Of a DNA stretch of 12,490 nucleotides, positions 1-8,000 are shown in pieces; positions within the stretch are counted from its first letter, which is position 1; the number at the start of each line of letters is the position of its first letter. Position numbers and translations under genes: made by a program. Location of the stretch: NCBI GenBank assembly GCA_025349905.2, contig MU625072.1, positions 1 to 12,490 on the forward strand. The letters are read 5' to 3'. The notes under the pieces were generated by a model. That model was not told the DNA's origin. It worked only from the letters and a program-made list of their open reading frames with translations, and did no database searches. Source of the DNA: Blastocladiella britannica. Its lineage: Eukaryota > Blastocladiomycota > Blastocladiomycetes > Blastocladiales > Blastocladiaceae.

Positions 1-958
1 AAAAAAGGACCTGGCGAAACAGTGGGTTTCCGGGCGACGGCGGGACCTGCATAGCCTCAAACGACGCGTCGATCGAGTGGCGCGAGGTGGCGAGCGACAA
101 CGGGCGGGGGCGGGCGGCATTGGGTCCCAGCGGCGACCCGACAGTAGATGCTGCCAGGGACGCGGCGCCTTTGCTGGCGACCGACAACCGCTTCCCGTTT
201 TTGCTGGTGCTGTGGGAATCGGTTTCGGTGGCGACCGAGTGCGTAGGTGGGAACCGACGCATGGCATACGCGAGCCACGACGCGCGTGCCGTTCTCCGCA
301 AGACTACGGCACGGCGGCGGTGGCTCTGGGCCAGGAATGGTGGACCACCGCCTTTGTGAGTCCGGTGCTTTTGATGGAGCGAGTGCGCAGAGCGGGACCG
401 CACAGACGGTGGCGAGACGAATGACTCGGTCTGGGCCGCAACCGACCGGAGCGCGCGGTGCAGTGGCGGCGAGACCTGAGACGCGCGGTTGGGCGGTGGT
501 CGCACGTCGGCATGTGGAGTCTGCGCAGCGGCGTGGGCCAGCGGTGGTGCCGGGCGGGTCTGCACCAGCGCGTCGGCAAACACAGGCAGTGACGATGGGC
601 CAGGGGGCGGCACGCGCACGTGGATCGCGCGGTTGCGGTCGCCGTCGTGTCCTTCGATACCAGCACCGTTCCCTACGTGGTAATGAGGGTCATGGGGGCC
701 ATAGTCGTTCTCGTCGGCCAGCACCGCGTCCATGCGCATCTGCAGCGCCACCAGCGCCGACTCGAGCTGGTGGTACCGCACCTCCCACTCGTTGCAGGCG
801 GCGCGCGACTGGACCAGGTCGGTCGCAGCGGCATCGGCCTGGTGGGTCAAGTGGCGGACCAGCGCGTACGCTCGCGCAGTGGTGGCGGCGCAGTGCGGGC
901 ATGGCGGCGGTGGAGGCACCGGAGCCGGCGCAGAGATTGCTCCTGGGGGCGAGGTCAT
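1..958 (-). CDS. Partial gene (5' part): Pro/Ser/Ala-rich protein with CPHC motif and predicted coiled coil
   Basis: An open frame starts at the ATG at 958-956 and runs without a stop for 319 codons to the left edge, so the 3' end lies outside. Stop-free length in GC-rich DNA could be chance, but one frame holds a clean start, an amphipathic segment and a steady composition. Residues 1-18 are Pro/Ala-rich. CPHC at 19-22 is a single Cys pair; no partner pair is seen nearby. Residues about 25-85 are rich in Ala, Leu, Gln, Glu and Arg and look like a coiled coil. The rest is basic, Ser/Pro/Ala-rich and probably disordered. Upstream sequence is AT-rich with a TATAAATG context at the start. The last visible bases (CAG then GTCCTTTTTT) could be an exon end with an intron donor. 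I do not recognise the family and assign no function. Confidence 0.6.
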   Translation of the reverse strand, partial: MTSPPGAISAPAPVPPPPPCPHCAATTARAYALVRHLTHQADAAATDLVQSRAACNEWEVRYHQLESALVALQMRMDAVLADENDYGPHDPHYHVGNGAGIEGHDGDRNRAIHVRVPPPGPSSLPVFADALVQTRPAPPLAHAAAQTPHADVRPPPNRASQVSPPLHRALRSVAAQTESFVSPPSVRSRSAHSLHQKHRTHKGGGPPFLAQSHRRRAVVLRRTARASWLAYAMRRFPPTHSVATETDSHSTSKNGKRLSVASKGAASLAASTVGSPLGPNAARPRPLSLATSRHSIDASFEAMQVPPSPGNPLFRQVLF

Positions 959-1910
959 TTATATTGCGTTGTTTTTTTTTCAATTGTTGCTCTGGTTCAA
1001 GTGATTAACACGGCTGCTCAATGAACACACGTGAACTCCCCCCGTTCGAATGGGGGAGCTTAACTGAGCTTGTAATCTCAGGGGAAAGGACAAAGATGAG
1101 AGGGTTCTTGGACAATAATTACAGAATTCCGAGTCGAGTGGAAAGATTCCGACATTCCGGGTCGCTTGGGTGCAATCAATGCCGGTACTTGACTTTTTTG
1201 CGGGGAATCAAGCTACATTCAACGATGGTGAGCAAGAATCAACAAATAAAACCAACACCGAGAGAAAAGAAAAGAGTCGAAAAAAAGAGATGGCACATAT
1301 CCGAGCAGTCTTTGAAGGACATCTTGTCCTTGGGTGTATGGCGAGGCCGAGGACGGAATCGTTGGATAAAGGAGAAGTTCGTTGTCCTTGTGATATTCTG
1401 TTCTTATTTCGTTTCTTACACGGCTGCGCACAGAACAGAGTTGAGGTGTCGCAAAGTTTCTCCCTGGCTCTCCGGCTCGATATTTGGGTTTATATGTTTC
1501 CATTTCCCGGATCCTCGCTTTTGAACCTTTATTCACACACCCTTAATATGATTTCATTTCTCGAGATACAATACCATTCGGTACATTTGCCGCACGATCA
1601 TTAAATTGGCTCATCGTTTTTTTTTTTTTTTTTTCGAATAGAGATTTGACGACCAAGGAAAGTTCCCTTGATTGCCGATCCGCCTTTGGCAACCGTGCAT
1701 ATCGTTTAGTACGCTGTCGGTTTTCAAATGCAGTCAGTCCTCTCACTGATCCAACCCTGCCCCATTCCTTCTGTAAATGCCGCAAAGTAAAAAGACTCTG
1801 GAAGCACTGATCCAATTTCACATCCTTGGGCTACCTCTTTTTATAATAATGTAATTGGCGAAGAACTATACACTCGTGCTTGAGGAGAAGGGAAAAATAA
1901 AAAAATAAAA
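959..1910. other. AT-rich intergenic region
   Basis: About 950 bp between the start of the left-edge gene and the 3' end of the Fanzor-linked segment, both on the minus strand. It is clearly more AT-rich than its flanks and holds A/T homopolymers, including an 18-base T run around 1617-1634. Open frames here are short, frequent in several frames and of unbiased composition, so I call no gene. I found no convincing tRNA or rRNA. A 7-bp hairpin and a small direct repeat (ATTCCGRGTCG, near 1126 and 1155) are present. It probably carries the promoter of the left gene (near 960-1010, minus) and the 3' UTR of the segment ending at 1911. Confidence 0.6.
1036..1058. repeat. 7-bp GC hairpin
   Basis: CTCCCCC at 1036-1042 is complementary to GGGGGAG at 1052-1058, with a 9-base loop containing the palindrome TTCGAA. 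It sits about 80 bp upstream of the left-edge gene. No function can be assigned. Confidence 0.5.
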
Positions 1911-2500
1911 CTACATTGCCGCCTCGTCAAAAGCCACGACAGCCGCCGGGAACTTGGCCTCCACCGCCGCGGCCGCCGCGCCCAGGAGGAGCAACATCGC
2001 CGACGGCTTCTCCGCCTTCTTGGCCGCCTCACGCGTATCCGCGAGTTGCTTTAGCGCCGCGGCCGATCCAGTCGCACACGCCTTGTTTGCGACGGCCGCC
2101 TCCATCCGCCGAGTCCACCACCACGGGAACAGGACGCACCAAGCCATACCCGCCTCGGTCACCGCCTTACGACCGGCAAGTGGCCCACCGCGACTCTCAC
2201 ACTCATCGCGCATGGCCGTCCACTGCTGGTCGTAATGCTCCGCAAACACCTTGAGCGGGTCGTCGAGGCCCTTGATCACCTTCTCGAGGGCGGCGTCCTT
2301 CTCGATGTCAGTGGCGTCTCGATGCCAGTGGCCGTCTCGGGAACCGCCTTGACCACGGCAAGCTCCTTCCGCCGCTGGCCGAGTGCCTTCTGGAGGGCGG
2401 GACGCGAGTGGGTCTTGGGGCACCCCTCGATGGTGCTCCACTTGATGCGGTCCTTCTCGATGGCGCACCACGCCGGCACGAAAGGAAGCAAGGCGGGAGG
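1911..2500 (-). pseudogene. Unidentified Ala/Lys-rich coding segment downstream of and continuous with the Fanzor, broken by a 17-bp duplication
   Basis: Directly after the last Fanzor-like motif the minus frame stays open with no stop, passing through IEKDRIKWSTIEGCPKTH into a charged helical stretch. At 2300-2333 a near-perfect 17-bp tandem duplication shifts the frame. Removing one copy joins it to IEKDAALEKVIKGLDDPLK and an open frame that ends at TAG 1913-1911. The C-terminal half holds CVLFPWWW and an Ala-rich segment near the end that could be hydrophobic. The text on both sides of the duplication reads as coding, and an IEKD motif occurs twice, before and after it. I do not recognise the family. 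It could be a C-terminal extension, second cargo of the same element, or a host gene the element landed in or beside. Confidence 0.5.
2300..2333. repeat. 17-bp tandem duplication that breaks the reading frame
   Basis: Positions 2300-2316 and 2317-2333 are two adjacent 17-bp copies, identical at 15 of 17 bases (differences at 2308/2325 and 2316/2333). On the minus strand both encode the stretch around Ala-Thr-(Gly/Asp)-Ile-Glu. Because 17 is not a multiple of three, the second copy moves translation out of frame, exactly where the coding signal switches frame. Confidence 0.85.
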
Positions 2501-3394
2501 GAGGACGTCGCGCGAGAGTCGGGTCGGGCGTTCTCCGTCGTACATCTCCCGGTGCAAGAACGCACCGAGGATGTTGCGGGCACCATTCGCGTCACTGTTG
2601 ATCATGAAAAAGCACGCGTGACACACGCGCGTTGGCAGTAATGCTCGCCACGCCAAGGGCATCCCGGTTCCACCACTGGCTAGTGCAATTAACGCTTGGG
2701 CAGCACAGCAAGTGGTGGACTCGCGTCCGGAATACCCTCGGCGCGACGGCGGGGGCGGGATTATCGGCATCTTGGGCCGGCGGCGGCACAGTAGTGATGC
2801 GCGTTATCGGGTGGCACACCCGCGTCCTGCACACCGGGCACAGGCGCGACGTCAGGTATTCGTCCACGCGAAGTACCGGGAACACCAACGAGAGCGCGCG
2901 AAGGAGGCCGACGCCAATGGTCGACCGACCATCGCGGAACCCGCGGCGGCTCGTCCAGTCACCGACCATCAGCACAATCGACTTGGCCACCGGCTCCTCG
3001 TGCGGGCCTTGGACGGGCGCCATGCCGTGCAAGTTGTCGGGTGCGCCGGGCGGGTCGCCGGGCGAGTCGTCGAGTGGCTGGGCTGGGCTGGCGGCGCGCC
3101 AATCACGCCAAACTCATTGGTGATCCGATGGACGAGTCGGGCAATCGACGCAATGCCACCCAGGAGCGAGCGATACCGACGCCGACGGTGCGAGGCGGTG
3201 GCGTAGAACAGCCGCAGCAGCGCGAGGACTTGTTGGCGCCGGAGGAGGTACGCGGTGAACCAGGCCAGGAAGCAACTGCGGACCGAGCGGTTGCTCGCTC
3301 GACTGGATCGCTTTGGTGTTTCCCGCAAGTGAATCGTCATATGCTTCTCCAGCTCCGCCGCGTTGCGCTCGTGGCCGGCCTCCTTCCACCGGTC

Positions 3395-3505
3395 GCCGTT
3401 GCCCCCGTTGCCGTCCCAGTTGCTGTTGATGTTGCCGTTGCCGGCATTGCCGTTGGCGGCATTGCCGTTGGCGCCGTTACCGCCGTTGCCGTTGCTGTCG
3501 GCCGG
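3395..3505 (-). repeat. Asn-Gly/Ala low-complexity insert just after Fanzor RuvC-I
   Basis: On the minus strand, short repeats of GGCAAC/GGCAAT type encode alternating Asn-Gly and Asn-Ala residues for about 35 residues, starting some 15-20 residues after the catalytic DPG motif. It is in frame, so it lengthens the RuvC domain without breaking it. Slippage of the hexamer repeat is the probable origin. Confidence 0.8.
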
Positions 3506-4057
3506 TGGGCGCCGGTCGCGAATGCCCGTGCCAAGCGTCATCAGGTTCCGCTTGCCCGGATCGCCACCGAGCAGTGTGAACTCGCCGCTCAGGAGCCGGC
3601 CGCAAATATCGCCCGCGAGCTGGTCAACATAGGGCGGATCGGCAGTGCGCTTGGCGTGTTGGTAGTCGGCGTCACGCTGGGTGAGCCCGAGCTGGTCCGG
3701 CCGGACATACGACAGGTGCGCGGCAAAACCGTCCGTCGTGATGCTGTTACCGAATACGAGCTCTTGCCGGCCATCACCATGACCCACCTGGGTTGACCGG
3801 ACAGCCACGCGCTGGCGACAAGGTACGGGACCGACGGGCACGACCGACAGCTTGGTCAGAACCATCCAGATGGCGGTCCGGAACAGGCCGGGGAAGTTGG
3901 GCGGCAGTGGGGCGCCGTCAGTTGGCCGCGCATTCTCGTGCTTCAACGTGCGCTTGCTGGTGATGGCGTGGAGGTTAAGGTTGCGGCCGGGGCAGAGCGT
4001 GCGCAGCGCGAACCAGATCCGACCCTGGAAGACCGGGCGGTCCTCGGCCTCGCTATC

Positions 4058-4060
4058 CTA
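4058..4060 (-). other. In-frame TAG inside the Fanzor gene
   Basis: The frame is open and Fanzor-like on both sides: INTEALIDL before it and DSEAEDRPVFQGRIWFALR after it, with no change of frame. A single base change explains it. A 48-nt GT..AG segment ending exactly at this TAG could in principle be spliced, but that would remove a stretch that looks conserved. Confidence 0.85.
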
Positions 4061-4315
4061 GAGGTCGATCAACGCCTCGGTGTTGATCCGGATATGCCGT
4101 GGTACCAGGTGCGTCCGCATCGGCAACGGCGAAAGCAGCTTCGCAAGCGGGTCCTCGTCCAGTACACGGTTCATGTAGATCATGTAAGGGAGATACTGCT
4201 TGGTGTTGATGCGAAGGTCGGCCGCGAGCTGGTTGGCATCGAGGTTGCGGAAACCTTCTGGCGCAAGGAGGTCGAGCTGTGGGGCGAGGGCGTCGCGGAT
4301 GGCGAAAGGGGTGAT

Positions 4316-4452
4316 CTGGAGCAAAAAAAAATTGATGTAAGGCATTGCAAGTGTTTTCATGAATAGAAAGAAACGAACTCGCTCGGCAAGGAATGCACCA
4401 CCACGGACGTAGCGGCACCAGGCATCGACGCAGCGGTCCAACCTGTCCTTAC
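4316..4452 (-). other. Third Fanzor intron, donor uncertain
   Basis: The acceptor is strong: a T9 tract and GCTCCAG, ending at 4316. Two donors compete. GTAAGG at 4452 gives a 137-nt intron and restores the frame with no frameshift. GTTCGT at 4378 gives a 63-nt AT-rich intron of the usual size here, but then a one-base frameshift near 4470-4450 is needed. The extra sequence it would keep (around DRCVDAWCRYVRGG) reads like protein. Confidence 0.55.
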
Positions 4453-4572
4453 GGTCGCGCCGCCGATGCGCGCGCCGAACTTGTCCTCGTTGGCGTCGAA
4501 AGTGTTCCGGATCAGCGTGTCCAGTTTGTAGAAGTGACACAGAGGTATTAGCTCCAAAAAAATTGCTGCACT

Positions 4573-4648
4573 CTAAAAAGAAAATAAGCGCACCATTGTG
4601 TCCTGCTTCCCGGAACACGCAAGAGAGCAACCGTCTGAATAGTTTTAC
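4573..4648 (-). other. Second Fanzor intron (76 nt, phase 0)
   Basis: Donor GTAAAA at 4648 and acceptor TTTTTAG ending at 4573. Splicing joins VYFGFK to SAAIFLELIPLCHFYKL, which lies in a different genomic frame, so removal exactly repairs the coding signal. Confidence 0.75.
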
Positions 4649-4831
4649 TTTGAAGCCAAAATACACGTCGTTCGACATCTGGCCGGCTGAAAGGTGCGTG
4701 AAGCCGCCGAAGATGTCGCGTATGACCTCGAAGCGCGTCAAGATGACGAACTTGAGCAACATGGTGGCCTGCTCGACAGCGCACTGCGTGCGGACGACAG
4801 CGGACTGAATTGCAGTATCGAGCAGCGAGTT

Positions 4832-4896
4832 CTTGTTGATCAATTTTCCAGTAGTTAACGGTAAATATAAATAAATAAATGAAAAGGATAACGAAC
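4832..4896 (-). other. First Fanzor intron (65 nt, phase 0)
   Basis: Donor GTTCGT at 4896, an AT-rich body with a branch-like GTTAACTAC, acceptor AACAAG ending at 4832. It joins a 15-codon first exon from ATG 4941 to NSLLDTAIQSAVVRT, in which the N-terminal helical Fanzor sequence begins. The first exon is short and cannot be checked against a relative. Confidence 0.5.
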
Positions 4897-4949
4897 CGAG
4901 CGGCGCAACACTTGGCTCCGCCACGGCTCTGCGGGCAACATGGCGGGCG

Positions 4950-4979
4950 AGCCCCAGAATAAAAAGCCCCAGAATAAAA
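4950..4979. repeat. 15-bp tandem duplication upstream of the Fanzor
   Basis: AGCCCCAGAATAAAA occurs twice in a row (4950-4964 and 4965-4979), just outside the proposed Fanzor start codon and inside the roughly 100 bp separating it from the receptor's stop codon. Confidence 0.9.
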
Positions 4980-5042
4980 ATGTTGTTGGATTCACCGCAA
5001 AGCTTTTAACGCGACAGGGACTCATTGGGAAATACGAGGCAA

Positions 5043-8000
5043 TTAAACACGACTCGATCTCACAGTACCACGCACGGGTACAGCCGACCCCGATGCAACC
5101 GAGATCGACTGCCCCCGCCCTTCCTTTCCGCCCGTCTCTGATGACGACGACGACGTGGTCAACGACGGCGACTCGGTCGTTTCTCCTTCTGCAATTCCTC
5201 TAGTCCGCCGCTGCTGCTTCCCCATCCGGCTGATACTCACCAAGGAAAATGCCGCGTTGATATCCTGCACCCACGCTTCAGCAGCTACCGCGTCTTTCGC
5301 CTGTACCAGGTACGCTGTCGCCCCCAACATCAACGTAAAGCACCCGACCTGGTGGCTGGTAGGATCAGCGAGTGCGGTTGCCCTGACTTGATGGGTACGC
5401 GCGATATTCGGTACTTTCTGTCAAATTGGGATATGGTCTCAATAACTAGTTCACATCCAAAAAAAAAACAATCAACAAAAAAGTACCCTGTCGCGCACAT
5501 CCGTGACCAATAACACCGGCACAGGTGTCACCAGCATGACCACATCCACTTCCCGCCACGGCCGCACCCACCCGCTCTGCTTTTGAATCGCCATCCCTTG
5601 CCCGAGCCTCACACGCGCATTGTTTCCATTCATCAAGTTGATGACACTGGCCTTGGCGCCCGGGTGACGCCGGGGACCACCGGTGCTCACACGACTACCA
5701 GCGCTTTTAATTGATCGGAGCACGTTGCTGGTGGCCCCGTAGTGCGTGGACATAAACGAGTGCATGTTCAAAGTGGCCATGGCGTCCAGGATCGGACGGG
5801 CTACCAGCAACGCAAGCGCACTTGCGGCTGCCAGTAGAATGAGCGCGCTTTTGATGATGAATTGGGCCTTTTTTAATTGTTATGGACTGTGAGTTGAGGC
5901 ATCCATTTAGCATTAAAGGTAGCACCTTGTAGTTGATGTTGAGGTAAAGGACGGGCAGTACAATGATGCACACCAGCAGGATATTGTACGATGCCATGCC
6001 AATGTACTTGGACTCGTTGTACTGTTGCCAACAATGTTAACGACAGCCGAGACAACCTAACAAAAGAGGTACACACCTGAGTCGCAACATTGCGCACGCG
6101 GAACCCAAGTGCAACGGCCGCCAGCATGAGCAACCCGTGGTACCCGATAGTTATGCCCGCAATTACGTTACCGCCCGTGGACCCGTTCATGCCGCACACG
6201 TACGTGAACGATGAGGCCGTGACCTCGACCATAACCGGCTGCGGCTGAGCGACCGCCTGCCATACCGCCAACAGGATCGCGTCGACCGCAACAATCCCAC
6301 CGACGTACGGCATCAGTCGCGCGGTACGCAAACTTAGTCGCTGCGACTGGTACTTGTTACCAAACAACAAGAAAATGCGCCCCGTTTTGATCAAGATGCT
6401 GGCCAGTACCGTGCACATACCGAGCGACAGAAGCCAGGTGCGGGCGGCGCAGTCGCTGCTGGTGGTGGACGCTGGAGCCACGGACTCGACCCCAATGCTT
6501 GCGGCCACCATGACCACGCCAATGGCAATGAGAAACAGAAAGGGAGGCGCTTGGCATACTACCGCGGGGTGTTTTCGGTGCTTGAACATGAGCCCGAGCA
6601 TCACTGCTACTCCACCGAGCTCCAGAGCCGTGAGCGCCGATACGGTGACGGCAAGACCGTCGCTGGCCGAGATAGACTCGAGGTATTGGACTAGATTTGA
6701 TTGGTCAATTCATGTTTTCCATAAACGGTGATCCAACGTAATTGACAAAAATAAAGGAATACATACTGTACTTGGGAGGAGGCTTTGGGATCCAGACTGA
6801 CCAGATATTCTGGTTTGCACTCAGCCAGCGACAGGCCGTGGCCGATGCGACGCTCCCAGTGTGTGCGTAATCGGCAAGCATGCTTGTTATGTCAATGTCC
6901 CGGAACACGAGCGAGTGCAAGAACGATGACACTTGAGGTGCGCTGGTCCGCATAGACGCTTGGCCGAGCTTCATTATAAGTGCTGTGCACATTACATCAA
7001 GTCAAGATCCACCATCTTTTTTTAAACAGTAGAAACCAAACCAGTGTTGAAATCGCATGCAAGGGAGTTTCCCGGTTGACCGACCGCGTCAGGGCTGAAG
7101 TTGGAATAGCAATTGGAGTCGTAGGACGGAAAATTGACAACTGTGAGGGCGGATGTCGATGGAAGCACTTCTGGTGTCCACCAGTAGCCTGCCATACAAA
7201 GAATATTAGTTGAGGTGGATCAAGTTTGACGTAGTAAACAGTACCGAGACACGCATATGTCGACTGTCTGGCGCACGCTGCAAACATGATCTGGAACTGG
7301 TCGTAGCCTGTACATATATGTGAGCAATCCTCCAAATGTGAGGAATCAGTAAACAAACCTACGTAAGCGACCACCAGCTTCAGCCCCAGGGTAAGAATAT
7401 GCTGCTCGTTTTCGCCGGCCGAGTAACCCGGATCCGGGTCCCAGAACTCGCGGCACTGCGACCGGAGTGCTCCTTGACACTGTGGTGGTGTAAAGTACCC
7501 GTCGGCCCCGCAATACGCGTACCCGTTGGCGGGCGTGCACATGAAAGTTCCGTCGGCATTCCTTGCCAATGTGGCGGTCCCCACGGGAGGTAACAAGCTC
7601 AGCACGGGTGATTGGGTGTACGATTTGTACGAATCAAAGATATAGTCGGGGTACTGGGTGGTGATTGCCGTGTTGATGTACCACGAGACCTTTCCCGTGT
7701 ACCCGACCATGCCGACTTGATCATTTTGTCGGTCTGAGTCAGCAAAGGTCGAAACGAAACAAGATGAAATAACGTACGATCCTCCACTGTGCCCTCCTCC
7801 ATCACATACTGTTTGTAAAGAGGGAGCTTGGCGGCCGGCCACACTTCCACATTGGCCTGGACAACCCCCGTGGCGACCCGAGCAAATGCTCCAGTGGGCG
7901 CCCAGTATTCCATGAGGGTAACATTGACCCCCATCACGTCTTGCAACAGCATTGCCGCCACATAACCAGTCAGATTGGCGCTTGCCCATGCATTGTACTC

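Larger units (their letters stand above)
2500..4941 (-). pseudogene. Fanzor (eukaryotic TnpB-like RNA-guided nuclease), intron-containing, with stop and frameshifts
   Basis: Fanzors are eukaryotic TnpB homologues in mobile elements; characterised ones are RNA-guided RuvC DNA nucleases. Proposed start is ATG 4941-4939. The N-terminal helical part spans about 4831-4060, including an RTHLVPRHIRINTEALIDL-like stretch. Then come SITTDGFAAHL (about 3740), RuvC-I GGDPGKRNL (Asp 3562-3560), a basic helical bridge near 3300-3120, VGDWTSRRG, RuvC-II DEYLTSRLCPVC (Glu 2861-2859), a second Cys cluster CCPSVNC, and WNRD (Asp 2663-2661). The Asp-to-Thr-Ser spacing is about 236 residues. This fits the published family pattern: Asp, 125-275 residues, two Thr/Ser, a C4 finger, then Arg-Asp. 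Introns: 4896-4832, 4648-4573 and one ending at 4316. Lesions: TAG at 4060-4058, a frameshift within 3110-3033 and another near 2660-2610. Family identity is confident; an intact product looks unlikely unless the lesions are sequence errors. Confidence 0.87.

Noticed and set aside
1036..1058. tRNA T-arm (GTTCGAAT loop with a C/G stem)
   Set aside because: The position pairing with G53 is not C, and no acceptor, D or anticodon arm can be built around it.
1021..1604. Plus-strand open frames of 140-170 codons
   Set aside because: Composition is unbiased, frames overlap each other, and no motif or splice-consistent extension is visible in AT-rich DNA.
1615..1640. Poly-T tract as a retroelement poly-A tail
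   Set aside because: Similar A/T runs occur in introns and intergenic DNA across the window; nothing retroelement-like adjoins it.
3395..3505. CRISPR-like repeat array
   Set aside because: Repeats are short in-frame hexamers with no spacers; this is coding low complexity.
4058..4060. TAG reassigned as a sense codon in this genome
   Set aside because: TAG is used as a normal terminator at 1913-1911 and other genes end with TAA or TGA; frameshifts in the same gene make simple decay more likely.
1916..4061. Several plus-strand open frames of up to 250 codons
   Set aside because: They are antisense to the Fanzor, whose motifs are specific; GC-rich DNA gives long mirror frames.
4058..4105. A 48-nt in-frame GT..AG intron that would remove the Fanzor TAG
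   Set aside because: It would delete the VPRHIRINTEALIDL stretch that looks conserved, and its donor GTACCA and GC-rich body are unlike the other introns.
1830..5042. Terminal inverted repeats or target-site duplication bounding the Fanzor element
   Set aside because: By eye I found no matching inverted ends or flanking duplication, so I did not call element boundaries.
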